Both the position numbers and the translations under genes were made by a program. Below the pieces are notes generated by a model that was given only the letters and a program-made list of their open reading frames with translations, was not told the origin of the DNA and searched no databases. Of a stretch of DNA of 64,000 nt, positions 16,490-25,468 are shown in pieces (the stretch's first letter is position 1; each line of letters begins with the position of its first letter). Source of the stretch: Actinopolyspora xinjiangensis (GTDB lineage Bacteria; Actinomycetota; Actinomycetes; Mycobacteriales; Pseudonocardiaceae); the NCBI RefSeq assembly GCF_900104475.1, contig NZ_FNJR01000004.1:1-64000 (forward strand), read 5' to 3'.

Positions 16490-17899
16490 GTGTTCGTTCT
16501 GGGGATAGATTCCTCCACCCAGTCCACGAAGGCGCTCGTCGTCGACGCCGAGGACGGCAGCCTCGTAGCCGAGGGCAGAGCGTCCCACCCGCCCCATTCC
16601 GAGATCGACCCGGAGGTGTGGTGGCGGGCGTGTGGCGAGGCCGTGCGACAGGCCGTGAGCGCGGCTCCCGCACCGGTCGAGGCGGTGGCCGTGGCAGGAC
16701 AGCAGCACGGCATGATCGCGTTGGACTCCACCGGAGCGGTGTTGCGGGACGCGCTGCTGTGGAACGACACCCGTTCGGCCCCGCAGGCACGGCGGTTGAC
16801 CGAGCGGCACGGCGCCGCCGCGCTGGCCGAACGCACCGGGCTGGTGCCGGTGGCGAGCTTCACGCTCACCAAGCTCGCCTGGCTCGCCGAGAACGAACCG
16901 GAGAACGCGGGGCGACTCGACCGAGTACTGCTGCCGCACGACTGGCTGACCTGGCGGTTGTCCGGTCGCCCCGACCGTGCCATCACCGACCGGGGGGACG
17001 CCTCGGGTACCGGGTACTTCTCCCCCGCCTCCGGCGAGTGGGCGCCGGAGTTGTGCGAGGAAGTGCTGCCAGGAGCCGCTCCACGGCTGCCCGACGTGCT
17101 CTCACCCTCCCAGGTGGCCGGCGAGGTCACCGATCTCGAGGAGCTGCGTGGGGCGACACTCGGGCCCGGAACCGGCGACAACATGGCAGCCGCGCTCGGG
17201 CTCGGCGTCGAGCCCGGCGACGTGGTCGTCTCCGTCGGGACCTCCGGCACCGCCTTCGCCGTGACCGAACGACCGTGTGCAGACCCGACCGGGAACGTGG
17301 CGGGATTCTGCGACGCCACCGGCCGCTACCTACCGCTGGTGGCCACGCTCAACGCCGCCCGGGTGCTGGACTCGACCGCGAACATGCTGGGCACCGACCT
17401 CGACGGGCTCAGCGAACTGGCATTGCGAGCAGCTCCCGGCGCTGAGGGGCTGACCCTGCTGCCCTACCTCGACGGGGAACGCACCCCCGATCTTCCGGAG
17501 GCCACCGGCACGCTCACCGGGATGCGCACGGCGAACCTCACGCCGGAGAACGTTGCGCGCGCGGCGGTGGAGGGGATGCTGTGCGGACTCGCCGACGGCA
17601 TCGACGCACTGCGCGAAGTGGGGGTGGCCGTGCGGCGAGTACTGCTGATCGGAGGGGCGGCGGAGTCGGCGGCGGTGCGCGCGATCGCTCCCGTGCTGTT
17701 CGGAGTGGACGTGCAGGTTCCGGAACCGGCCGAGTACGTCGCCCTCGGTGCCGCCAAGCAGGCGGCGTGGGTGGCCAACGGGACCGACCAACCCCCGAAC
17801 TGGCCGCTGCGCTGCGAATCGTACGAGGCCGGGGACGTGGCGCGGGGCAGCGAGATCCGCGAGACCTATCGCCGTGCCGTGCGGCGGATGCACGGCTAG
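16490..17899 (+). CDS. xylB: Xylulokinase
   Basis: FGGY-family kinase that phosphorylates D-xylulose to xylulose-5-phosphate, the entry to the pentose phosphate pathway. 469 residues. The N-terminal phosphate-binding motif LGIDSSTQSTKALVVD, the substrate segment VAGQQHGMIALD with LLWNDTRS, and the catalytic-base region GPGTGDNMAAALG are all present, as is the C-terminal LLIGGAAESAAVR. The start is GTG at 16490 with AAGGAG five bases ahead; the open frame upstream has no homology. Its TAG stop shares the tetramer CTAG (17896-17899) with the stop of the convergent MFS gene. Confidence 0.95.
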   Translation: MFVLGIDSSTQSTKALVVDAEDGSLVAEGRASHPPHSEIDPEVWWRACGEAVRQAVSAAPAPVEAVAVAGQQHGMIALDSTGAVLRDALLWNDTRSAPQARRLTERHGAAALAERTGLVPVASFTLTKLAWLAENEPENAGRLDRVLLPHDWLTWRLSGRPDRAITDRGDASGTGYFSPASGEWAPELCEEVLPGAAPRLPDVLSPSQVAGEVTDLEELRGATLGPGTGDNMAAALGLGVEPGDVVVSVGTSGTAFAVTERPCADPTGNVAGFCDATGRYLPLVATLNAARVLDSTANMLGTDLDGLSELALRAAPGAEGLTLLPYLDGERTPDLPEATGTLTGMRTANLTPENVARAAVEGMLCGLADGIDALREVGVAVRRVLLIGGAAESAAVRAIAPVLFGVDVQVPEPAEYVALGAAKQAAWVANGTDQPPNWPLRCESYEAGDVARGSEIRETYRRAVRRMHG

Positions 17900-19362
17900 T
17901 CCGAACCGGACGGCTCGGTGGGGTCGAGGTGGTCCCACCGAGCGCTCCGGGAGGCACTTCCGGGAGGGGTCCCTCTGTACTCACGTTGACGGCAGAGGGC
18001 CACGACAACGGCTCCGAGCAGTGAGAGCACGGCCGAGACGAGTGCCGCACAGGTCATTCCGGTGGCGAACTCCCGGCTCGGTCCCTGCCCGTCCGGAGCC
18101 AACGAGAGCATCGCGGCGATCAGTGCGATCCCCAGTGACGAGCCGACGTAGCGAGCGGTGTTGTTGGCTCCGGAGCCCATCGCCACCCGGTGGGGCGGCA
18201 CACTCCGCACGGCCAGCCCCGCCAGGGCGGCGTTGGCGAATCCACTGCCGAGTCCGGCCAGCGCCAGGCCCGGGACCATCCACCACCACGAGGACCACTC
18301 GGTGATCCCGACCAGGGCCAACTCACCAACACCGCACAGGGCCAACCCACCCGCGATCTGGTACCGGGCACCGACGACTCCGATCAACCGACGGGCCTGC
18401 GGTGCTACCACGAAGGAGAGACCGGACCAGACTCCGAGGATGCCCGCCCCCGCGAGCGGGTCGAGACCGAGCACCCGCTGTACCGCCGCTGGTACGTAGG
18501 TCATGAACCCGATCACGGCGACACCGATCATCACCGCTCCCACCGTGGCGGCGAGGAACGCGGGACGCCGCAGCAGTTCCAGCTCCAGCATCGGCTCCGC
18601 GACCGTTCGTTCGACCAGGACGAAGGCGATCAGCAGTGCCAGCCCGAGTACGAGGAACACCAGTACCTTCGGCTGCGCCCATCCCTGCCGACTCTCGGTG
18701 AGGGCCGCCACGAGGAGCGCGAGACCGCCGCCGAGGGTGATCACTCCGGCGATGTCGAGTCCACGCGGATGCTCGCTGCGGGACTCCTCGAGTCCCAGCG
18801 CCGCCCAGAGCGTCAGCAGGACGGCGAGAACCGCGATGACCCAGTAGGCCATCGGCCAAGCGGCTACCTTGACCAACAGCGCCGAGAACACCGGCCCCAC
18901 GGCGATACCGGCGCCCACCATCGCTCCCCACAGCCCCGTGGCACGTGCCTGCTCCACCCCGGAGGAGAAGACGTGTCCCAGCAACCCGAGACCCGAGGCC
19001 AGCAGTGCGGCACTGGCACCTCCCTGCACGCTGCGGGCGAGCACGAACACCACCGTGGTGGGCGCGAGGGCGCACGCCGCGCTGGCGATCCCCAGCAACG
19101 CGCCGCCGAGCACGAAGACCCTCTTGCGCCCGAAATCGTCGGCCAGACTCCCGGAGACCAGCAGGAACGCGGCCAGGCCGAGGCTGATGCTGCCCAGGAT
19201 CCAGGTCCGACCCGACGTTCCGGAGCCGAGGTCCGCACCGATGATCCCCACTGTCGAGACGGGTGCGGTGAAGTTGATGAGAACAAGCAGAGTGGCCAAG
19301 CACGACAACGTCAGCGTCACACGCGCTGCCGCCGCTCGGTCGGCCACGGATTCGGTCGTCAC
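17896..19362 (-). CDS. MFS drug-efflux transporter (DHA2-like)
   Basis: 488 residues with many hydrophobic helices; the count (12-14) and the sequence fit the DHA2 drug:proton antiporters. Motif A is seen as GSLADDFGRKRVFV after the second helix, and a motif-C-like GLWGAMVGAGIAVGP lies in helix five. GTG at 19362 has GGGGA seven bases ahead and places the start just before the first helix; the longer frame runs across the divergent promoter and is not real. It is divergent from an HxlR regulator that probably represses it. Transported compound unknown. Confidence 0.87.
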   Translation of the reverse strand: MTTESVADRAAAARVTLTLSCLATLLVLINFTAPVSTVGIIGADLGSGTSGRTWILGSISLGLAAFLLVSGSLADDFGRKRVFVLGGALLGIASAACALAPTTVVFVLARSVQGGASAALLASGLGLLGHVFSSGVEQARATGLWGAMVGAGIAVGPVFSALLVKVAAWPMAYWVIAVLAVLLTLWAALGLEESRSEHPRGLDIAGVITLGGGLALLVAALTESRQGWAQPKVLVFLVLGLALLIAFVLVERTVAEPMLELELLRRPAFLAATVGAVMIGVAVIGFMTYVPAAVQRVLGLDPLAGAGILGVWSGLSFVVAPQARRLIGVVGARYQIAGGLALCGVGELALVGITEWSSWWWMVPGLALAGLGSGFANAALAGLAVRSVPPHRVAMGSGANNTARYVGSSLGIALIAAMLSLAPDGQGPSREFATGMTCAALVSAVLSLLGAVVVALCRQREYRGTPPGSASRSARWDHLDPTEPSGSD

Positions 19363-19393
19363 TACTATTCCCCGAAGTTCGGTGACTGAACTG

Positions 19394-19454
19394 TTCAATG
19401 GCCACACTAGCAGTGACGATTCAATGAGTGAACTATCGCATTCGGCGATTGAAT
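19394..19454. promoter_or_regulatory. Operator repeats TTCAAT in the MFS/HxlR intergenic region
   Basis: Three copies of TTCAAT: 19394-19399 and 19420-19425 direct, 19448-19453 inverted. The last two form an ATTCAAT/ATTGAAT inverted repeat (19419-19425 and 19448-19454). They overlap the start regions of both genes and are the likely HxlR binding sites. A TAGGGT -10 at 19458-19463 serves the regulator. Confidence 0.5.
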
Positions 19455-19469
19455 TGTTAGGGTGGTCGC

Positions 19470-20003
19470 GTGGGATTGGGACGCGGCTACGCAGCACAGG
19501 ACTGCTCACTGGCACACGCACTGGAAACCATCGGGGAACGATGGACACTTCTCGTGCTTCGGGACTGCTTCTACGGGGTGAGGCGGTTCAAGGACTTCCA
19601 AGCACACCTGGACATCCCGCGCGCCGTGCTGGCCGATCGGTTGAAAACCCTCACCTCGACGGGCGCGCTCGAACGACGGGAACACTCGACCGGGGTGTAC
19701 TACCTGCTCACCGAGCAGGGAATGGAACTGTGGCCCGCGATATTCTCCCTCGCCCAGTGGGGCGAACGCTGGCTCTCCCCGCACGGCTCCCGTCGCGTCT
19801 TCAGCCACGCCGAGTGCGACACCGACCTGGAGACCACCGGCCGCTGTCCCACGTGCGGCACCTTTCCCGGACCCGGCGAGCTGCTGGTCCGGGAAGGCCC
19901 TGGGGCGGACCGCACGCTGCGGGACGACCGGATCAGCGCGGCACTTCGCCGTGGCCCGCACCGCCTGTTGACCAACCCGTTCCCGGAACCCGACTACGCC
20001 TGA
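19470..20003 (+). CDS. HxlR-family transcriptional regulator
   Basis: 177 residues. The N-terminal 110 residues are an HxlR winged helix: CSLAHALETIGERWTLLVLRD, then FKDFQAHLDIPRAVLADRLKTL and a wing ending YYLLTEQGMEL. The cysteine near the N-terminus is typical and may sense oxidants or electrophiles. The C-terminal tail carries CPTCG, a possible metal or redox site not found in the shortest family members. GTG 19470 follows a TAGGGT box by six bases, so the mRNA is probably leaderless. Divergent from the efflux pump, which is its likely target. Confidence 0.88.
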   Translation: MGLGRGYAAQDCSLAHALETIGERWTLLVLRDCFYGVRRFKDFQAHLDIPRAVLADRLKTLTSTGALERREHSTGVYYLLTEQGMELWPAIFSLAQWGERWLSPHGSRRVFSHAECDTDLETTGRCPTCGTFPGPGELLVREGPGADRTLRDDRISAALRRGPHRLLTNPFPEPDYA

Positions 20004-20178
20004 ACGAGGGGGTCCTGAACGCGAATCCGGGACGGCGATCGGAGTTCGACGCGGTGGACCTCCGTCGCACCACCACGAATCCCGAGACTCCCCCGGCGAC
20101 GCGACGGCGGGCGGTACGACCGTCATCCGACAGTGTGTAGGTTGGCGCGGAAACACCGGCGTCCGCCACGGAGGAAGC

Positions 20179-20694
20179 ATGCACGCGATCGAGCTGAACG
20201 GGACGACTCCGACCGTCCGGCAGGGGGCCTGGGTCGCCCCGACCGCCACACTGGCCGGTGAGGTCACTCTCGCCGAGGAGGCGAGCGTCTGGTACGCCTC
20301 GGTGGTGCGGGCCGACTGCGACAGCATCTCGATCGGACGCCGCAGCAATCTCCAGGACGGTTGCGTGGCGCACGCCGACCCCGGGATACCGGTGAGCATC
20401 GGCGAGCACGTCTCGGTCGGGCACCGCGCCGTGCTGCACGGCTGCACCGTCGAGGACAACGTGCTGGTGGGCATGAGCGCGACCGTGCTCAACGGAGCCC
20501 GCATCGGCACCGGCAGCATCATCGCGGCCGGAACGGTGATCCTGGAGGGCACCGAGATCCCGCCGAACTCGCTGGTGGCGGGCGTACCGGGCAAGGTGCG
20601 GCGCGAGACGACCGACGAGGAGCGGGAGCTCATCACGGCCAACGCCCAGCACTACCTCACACTCAAGAACCAGCACTCCCAGGCCACGAGCTGA
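20179..20694 (+). CDS. Gamma-carbonic-anhydrase-like hexapeptide-repeat protein
   Basis: 171 residues of left-handed beta-helix repeats with the three metal-binding histidines in the expected places: one in DGCVAHAD and two in VGHRAVLHGC. This is the YrdA/PaaY-like branch of gamma carbonic anhydrases, cytoplasmic trimers of often unclear activity. ATG 20179 has GGAGGA ahead. A TAGGTT box at 20138-20143 may be its -10. The next gene is a small thioesterase on the same strand, a pairing also seen in phenylacetate-type gene sets, but no paa genes are present here. Confidence 0.88.
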   Translation: MHAIELNGTTPTVRQGAWVAPTATLAGEVTLAEEASVWYASVVRADCDSISIGRRSNLQDGCVAHADPGIPVSIGEHVSVGHRAVLHGCTVEDNVLVGMSATVLNGARIGTGSIIAAGTVILEGTEIPPNSLVAGVPGKVRRETTDEERELITANAQHYLTLKNQHSQATS

Positions 20695-20788
20695 ACGCCC
20701 GGACCGGAACCGGCGTGTCCCCCGAGGTGCCGTGGCCGCACTCACACCTCGCTTCCCCGCGGCGAGACCGGATGTAGCGTTGGCGCCC

Positions 20789-21310
20789 ATGAACCATGCG
20801 AGCGCAACCGGATACGACTGGGGCGAACCACGCACCAAAACCGTCACCTGGTACGACCCGTCCACGGGTGCCGAGGCGGCTACCGTGATGTCCGGATTGG
20901 ACTACCTCTCGGCGATGCGCCGGGGCGAGCTTCCGCCCCCACCGATCAGCGCGCTGTTCGGTGACATGCGGATCAGCGGCGTGGCCGAGGGCGAAGTGGA
21001 GTTCACCTGCGTTCCCGACGAGTCGGTCTACAACCCGATCGGCATGGTGCACGGCGGGCTGGCGTGCACGCTGCTCGACTCGGTCACCGGCTGTGCCGTG
21101 CACAGCACGCTCCCAGCGGGCACGGGGTACAGTTCGGCCGAGATCAAGGTGAACTACCTGCGCGCCATCCATCTCGACTCCGGGGAGCTGCACGCGCGTG
21201 GCCGAGTGACCAAACCGGGGCGGCGTGTGGCGTTCGCGGAGGGTGAGCTCCGAGACGCCTCGGGCAAACTGCTCGCCACGGCGTCGAGCACCTGCACCGT
21301 GTTCGGCTGA
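20789..21310 (+). CDS. PaaI-type hotdog thioesterase
   Basis: 173 residues with one hotdog domain. The catalytic region is visible as NPIGMVHGGLACTLLDSVTG, where the HGG turn and the aspartate ahead of SVTG match the PaaI/YdiI class that hydrolyses acyl-CoA thioesters. No signal peptide. ATG 20789 is preceded by TAGCGT at 20774-20779 and no ribosome site, which suggests a leaderless message and supports this start over the longer frame. Substrate unknown. Confidence 0.85.
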   Translation: MNHASATGYDWGEPRTKTVTWYDPSTGAEAATVMSGLDYLSAMRRGELPPPPISALFGDMRISGVAEGEVEFTCVPDESVYNPIGMVHGGLACTLLDSVTGCAVHSTLPAGTGYSSAEIKVNYLRAIHLDSGELHARGRVTKPGRRVAFAEGELRDASGKLLATASSTCTVFG

Positions 21311-21393
21311 TCCCGACGGCTCGCGACCGAGGCGAACACACACGGCCCGCGTCGCGGAAGGCGAACCGCGCCGGGAACTCGCGGTGCGGGCGG

Positions 21394-22194
21394 TCAGTCC
21401 GGACGCGTGGTCTCGGAGGAGGTCACCGGCGCGGTGAGCGCGCGGGATATCCCGCGCGCCGCCATCCGGACGGCGGGGGCCAACGAACTCGGCCGGACGC
21501 TGCCGAACCGCAGCACCACCGAGAGCGCCGCCACCACCTCTCCGGAACCCCCGAACACGGGAGCCGCGACCGAGAGGGCGTCCGAGGTCACCTGACGGTC
21601 GCTGATCGCGAACCCGTCCCGCCTGACGTCGGAGAGCACGCTTCGCACCCGTTCCGGGTCGGTCAGCGTGTGGGGGGTGAACCGTCGCAGCGGAGCCTCC
21701 AGCACTCGTTGCCGGACCTCGGAGGGGGCATGGGCGAGCAGCACCAGCCCCAGTCCCGTCGGGGGCATCGGAAACCTACCGCCGAGCCTGGTTCGCACCC
21801 CCACCGAAGCGCGTCCTGCGATGCGTTCGACGAACACGACCTCGTCCTCGGCACGGACACCGAGCTGCACGTTCTCCCGGGTGACCTCGTAGAGGTCCTC
21901 CATGTACGGCAGGGCGACCTCGCGCAGTCCCGGACCGCGAGGAGCCAGGGCCGCTATCTCGAACAACGCCAGCCCGATCCGGTAACGGCGGTCGGAGTCC
22001 CGCTCCAGAATCCCGCGTTCGACCAGCTCACCCACCAACCGGTGCACCGTGGTCACGGCCAGGCCGGAGCGGTGGGCGATCTCGCTGAGCGTCAGCACTG
22101 TTCTGCGCGGTGAGAACACCGACAGCAACGTGAACAGCTTCCCGGTGACGGAACGGTCGTCACGCCCACCCGCTCCCTCCTTGTTCGGTGGCAT
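21394..22194 (-). CDS. IclR-family transcriptional regulator
   Basis: 266 residues. The helix-turn-helix reads LTLSEIAHRSGLAVTTVHRL near the N-terminus, followed by the IclR effector domain (VFVERIAGRAS, then PTGLGLVLLAHAP and a C-terminal VAALSVVLRFG). It is divergent from a MetE-like methyltransferase gene and two palindromes lie between them, so it is the likely regulator of that gene. The effector is unknown. The extended serine, threonine and arginine tail is poorly conserved. Confidence 0.88.
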   Translation of the reverse strand: MPPNKEGAGGRDDRSVTGKLFTLLSVFSPRRTVLTLSEIAHRSGLAVTTVHRLVGELVERGILERDSDRRYRIGLALFEIAALAPRGPGLREVALPYMEDLYEVTRENVQLGVRAEDEVVFVERIAGRASVGVRTRLGGRFPMPPTGLGLVLLAHAPSEVRQRVLEAPLRRFTPHTLTDPERVRSVLSDVRRDGFAISDRQVTSDALSVAAPVFGGSGEVVAALSVVLRFGSVRPSSLAPAVRMAARGISRALTAPVTSSETTRPD

Positions 22195-22369
22195 ATCACG
22201 CTCCCGCTGGTCGGTTCGGGCACGACGGGGCAGTCACCCTCCCGGACTCTTGAGCCACCACCGCCGGGGAGTCAACCCGTCGGGGCTCCGCCGCGGCATC
22301 GACAGGCCCCTGCGGGGATCGGACCATCCTTTCGAGGATGTTGCGGATCACTCCGACACGGAACCGGGT

Positions 22370-22386
22370 TTTCCGTTGAACGGAAA
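22370..22386. promoter_or_regulatory. Palindrome TTTCCGTTGAACGGAAA
   Basis: Eight-base perfect arms around a central G in the IclR/MetE-like intergenic region. IclR proteins bind short palindromes of this size, so it is a plausible operator. It lies about 180 bases upstream of the IclR start and 118 bases upstream of the MetE-like start. Confidence 0.45.
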
Positions 22387-22461
22387 CGAAATCACCGAAG
22401 AACCGGGAACCGAGGCACCCCGCTGGGGTGGAACGGCTGCTCAGCGGCACTCGCCTTCTTC

Positions 22462-22477
22462 GGAACCCATGGGTTCC
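22462..22477. promoter_or_regulatory. Perfect 16-base palindrome GGAACCCATGGGTTCC
   Basis: It lies over the expected -35 of the MetE-like gene, whose probable -10 is TACGGT at 22491-22496, so a bound protein would block or contact polymerase. The GGAA-N8-TTCC form resembles IclR operators. The divergent IclR is the obvious candidate. Confidence 0.5.
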
Positions 22478-22503
22478 ACGATGGGTGCCCTACGGTCACG
22501 GGT

Positions 22504-23625
22504 ATGACGCGACGTTCTTTCCCGCCCTACCGGGCGGACCACGTGGGCAGCCTGCTGCGCCCCTCCTACCTGCGTTCGGCACGCGAGGAGTTCTCGGCGG
22601 GCAGGCTCTCCACCGAGGCGCTGCGCGAGACCGAGGACCGCGCGGTGCGCGAAGTGGTGGCCATGCAGGAGGAGATCGGGCTCTCCACCGCCACCGACGG
22701 TGAGTTCCGGCGCTCGACGTGGCACATGGACTTCATCTACAAGCTCGATGGAATCAGCGCGAGCGAGACCACGATGTCCGTGCGGTTCCACAACGAGGCG
22801 GGCGACATCGAGTTCGCCCCCTCCGCCACCCGGGTGGACGGCAGGATCGGTTTGCGGGAACCGATCTTCGCCGACGACTTCGCCTACCTGGCGAGCCAGG
22901 TCAGCACGGCCACTCCCAAACTGACGATGCCCTCGCCGAGCATGGTCCACTACCGAGGTGGTCCCGCGGCGATCAGCACCGAGGTCTACCCCGACATCGA
23001 GGAGTTCTGGAACGACCTCTCGGCCGCCTACGCCGAGCAGATCAGGGCGCTGGGCGCGAGGGGATGCGAGTACCTGCAACTGGACGACACCAGCCTGGCC
23101 TACCTCAACGATCCTTCCCAGCGGGCCCAGCTCGCCGAGCGCGGCGACGACGCGGAGCACCAGCACCTGCGCAACATCAAGCAGATGAACGCGGCGCTGG
23201 CGGCGCGCCCGGCCGGCATGGCGGTGACCACGCACATGTGCCGGGGCAACTACCGATCCTCGTGGGTGGCCGAGGGCGGCTACGACTTCGTCGCCGAGGC
23301 GGTGTTCAACGAGCTCGACGTGGACGGCTTCTTCCTGGAGTTCGACGACGAGCGCTCCGGCGGGTTCGCGCCGCTGCGGTTCGTGCCCGAGGACAAGGTG
23401 GTCGTGCTCGGACTGGTCACCACCAAACGCGGCGAGCTGGAGTCCAAGGACGAGCTGAAGCGGCGCATCGAGGAAGCCACCCGCTACATAGACATCGACC
23501 AGCTGTGCCTGTCGCCGCAGTGCGGCTTCGCGTCCACGGAGGAAGGCAACGCGCTGGATCACGAACAGCAGGTGGCCAAGCTGCGACTGATCGCCGAAAC
23601 CGCCGAGGAGGTCTGGGGCGACTGA
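22504..23625 (+). CDS. Stand-alone MetE-like cobalamin-independent methyltransferase
   Basis: 373 residues matching only the C-terminal catalytic half of MetE, as in YxjG/YxjH-type proteins. The zinc-ligand regions are recognisable: TTHMCRGN, a glutamate in FFLEFDD, and LSPQCGFAST near the C-terminus. YLQLDDTSLAYL matches the homocysteine-site strand. The first residues RADHVGSLLRP are the family signature. It would move a methyl group to homocysteine or a related thiol, but without the N-terminal half the donor may not be methyl-tetrahydrofolate. Regulated probably by the divergent IclR. Donor and acceptor cannot be told from sequence. Confidence 0.87.
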   Translation: MTRRSFPPYRADHVGSLLRPSYLRSAREEFSAGRLSTEALRETEDRAVREVVAMQEEIGLSTATDGEFRRSTWHMDFIYKLDGISASETTMSVRFHNEAGDIEFAPSATRVDGRIGLREPIFADDFAYLASQVSTATPKLTMPSPSMVHYRGGPAAISTEVYPDIEEFWNDLSAAYAEQIRALGARGCEYLQLDDTSLAYLNDPSQRAQLAERGDDAEHQHLRNIKQMNAALAARPAGMAVTTHMCRGNYRSSWVAEGGYDFVAEAVFNELDVDGFFLEFDDERSGGFAPLRFVPEDKVVVLGLVTTKRGELESKDELKRRIEEATRYIDIDQLCLSPQCGFASTEEGNALDHEQQVAKLRLIAETAEEVWGD

Positions 23626-24044
23626 ACCGTGGGCCGGGAACCACGCCGAGCCGCGTCGGTCCGGTTCCCGTGACGTCCCGGTGTCGGACGCCCCTCGCCG
23701 GGGCCTCCGGCACCGGGAGGTCCACCACCACCGGTGGGTTCGCGGCCGCCGGCGAACCGCCGCCCCGGCCGCAGCGCTTTCCGGCTGCGGGATCGCGGAA
23801 ACCGACGGATCACCGCGTTCGTGCTCCATTCGAGCGAACTCGATCAGCGGCGGTACCCCAGCACCACGTCCAGCAGGTAGGCACGGGGCGTGAGCGCGCG
23901 ATCCGGCCACCCGTTCGGCACCGATCACCGGCACCACCGTTCGAAACGCGCGGGTCCGGGGTGCCGCCGCCACTTCGGACGACCGCGACGCCGGAGCTCG
24001 CGTCGCCGCATCGGCGCAGTCGACCTCGTCGAGGAGGCCCGGTC
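23626..24044. other. Gene-free stretch after MetE-like gene
   Basis: About 420 bases. It holds the terminator at 23680-23714 and, at its end, the GAGGAGG ribosome site (24031-24037) of the next gene. The open frames here show no domain. No clear promoter motif was seen, though one must serve the next gene if the hairpin terminates. Confidence 0.45.
23680..23714. terminator. Hairpin after the MetE-like gene
   Basis: Fifteen-base arms (23680-23694 and 23700-23714) pair with two mismatches around a five-base loop. It lies 54 bases after the stop codon and is a probable terminator. Confidence 0.55.
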
Positions 24045-25262
24045 ATGACCGATGAGGAAAAGGCCCTGCTGGGCGCACTCGGCGGAGTGGCCGCGATCGT
24101 CCCACTGGTGCTCGGCCTGGCCGCGGGGTGGCCGGTCTGGCTGTGGCTGCCGCTGCTGCTGGCGTTGGCGGCCGCCCCCCTACCACTGGGCAGACGGCTC
24201 ACCCGGCGACGCGAGGAACAGCGGATTCACGAGGAGATACGCCAGCAGCAGGACCAGCGACAGGCGCAGCAACCCGAGCCGGCACCGTCCACCCACCCGT
24301 CGCACCAGGTCGCCGACCTGTGGGTGCCCACCCAGCATCCGGAGTACCGACTGCTGTTCTCGGCCACGGTGCACTGGATTCCCGCTCCCGGAGCGGCGGG
24401 CCCCTCCCCCGAGCGGCAACAGGCCATCGCGGTGGACGCGATCTACCGACGCGCCTGCGTGGTGACGGCGGAGACCGGCGCGTTGGACCACCGGATCACC
24501 GAACACCGGCTGAGCGACGCGCTTGGGGTGATGCTGGGCGACCCGGCCGGACATCTGCGGGCCTGGGCGCAGGACGTCTCGCTGAAGCTCCGGGAGTCCG
24601 ACGAGCAGCGGCTCCAGGCGCTCGGCGAGGCCGCCAAAGACGAGGAGATACGCCAACGCAGACGAGACGGGGAGCGTGGCTTCCGCGAGTACCTGACCAA
24701 CGACGCGCTCTCCGACACCGCCAACGCTGTGGTGTGGTGGCTCGCACAGGAGGACGTGTCCCGGGAGCGGCTGGAGGAAGCAGTCGGGCTGGTCGACACC
24801 CTCTCGCAGCTGTCGGCCCTGGCCCACGGTCCGGAGCAGGCCGCCCGGCGCGGAGCCCCCGCAGGGCAGTGGGTGCCCGCCACCGGTTTCTTCGCGGCGG
24901 AGCACTCGGTCGGTGGCACCCGGTTCGCACGGCAGACGTTCGCCGCGAACGGCGCTGAGAGCCCGGCGGAGATATCGGGAATCGGTGAGCGGCAGGACCC
25001 CGCGAGCCTCCGCGTTCTCCTCGCCGAGCAGCTGGTCGAGGCGAGCGGCCCCGAGGACGACGAGCGACGTCCACGCTTCGCGCTGCGACTGGCCGACGTG
25101 CTCGACGAGCACGGGATGTCCCGGGAAGCTGGTGAGATCCGAGCGCGGTACGAGGGCGGTGGCGCCGATCCGGGGGACGCCGCTGAGGAGACCACGCTCA
25201 TAACGAGTGAGGAGATGGACGAGCACCGCAGCGGCAACGACCGGGGGCCGAGCCAGGGGTGA
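24045..25262 (+). CDS. Membrane-anchored protein of unknown function
   Basis: I do not recognise this 405-residue protein. Two hydrophobic segments lie near the N-terminus (about residues 8-27 and 30-47), followed by a basic turn (RRLTRRREEQ) and a glutamine-rich helix of coiled-coil character. The rest is soluble and mostly helical, with a repeated pattern of charged helices (for example LRESDEQRLQALGEAAKDEE) and a C-terminal segment resembling short helical repeats (FALRLADVLDEHGMSREAGEIRARY). The tail is acidic. The topology suggests a cytoplasmic domain hung from the membrane by a hairpin anchor. GAGGAGG precedes ATG 24045. It stands alone between a MetE-like gene and a convergent IclR gene. 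Confidence 0.8.
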   Translation: MTDEEKALLGALGGVAAIVPLVLGLAAGWPVWLWLPLLLALAAAPLPLGRRLTRRREEQRIHEEIRQQQDQRQAQQPEPAPSTHPSHQVADLWVPTQHPEYRLLFSATVHWIPAPGAAGPSPERQQAIAVDAIYRRACVVTAETGALDHRITEHRLSDALGVMLGDPAGHLRAWAQDVSLKLRESDEQRLQALGEAAKDEEIRQRRRDGERGFREYLTNDALSDTANAVVWWLAQEDVSRERLEEAVGLVDTLSQLSALAHGPEQAARRGAPAGQWVPATGFFAAEHSVGGTRFARQTFAANGAESPAEISGIGERQDPASLRVLLAEQLVEASGPEDDERRPRFALRLADVLDEHGMSREAGEIRARYEGGGADPGDAAEETTLITSEEMDEHRSGNDRGPSQG

Positions 25263-25468
25263 GGTGCCTTTCGGGGAGTTCGACCCCGCGAGGTGGCCGC
25301 GTGGTCGAGCCCCGCGGTCCTGAGCGGAACTCCCGGGCGGCGTCTCCTCTCGAACTCGTGCGCACACCATTGGGGAGAGGGGAGGAACTCCCGCCTCGCG
25401 ACCGGCGAAGCGGACTCCGCTGTCCACGGACCCGGGCACCACGTGTCCCTAGCGGAACCGCCGAACGG

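Larger units (their letters stand above)
22195..22503. other. Divergent promoter region IclR / MetE-like
   Basis: 309 bases without a gene. It contains the two palindromes listed and a TACGGT box seven bases before the MetE-like ATG, suggesting a leaderless message. Nothing else was recognised. Confidence 0.5.
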
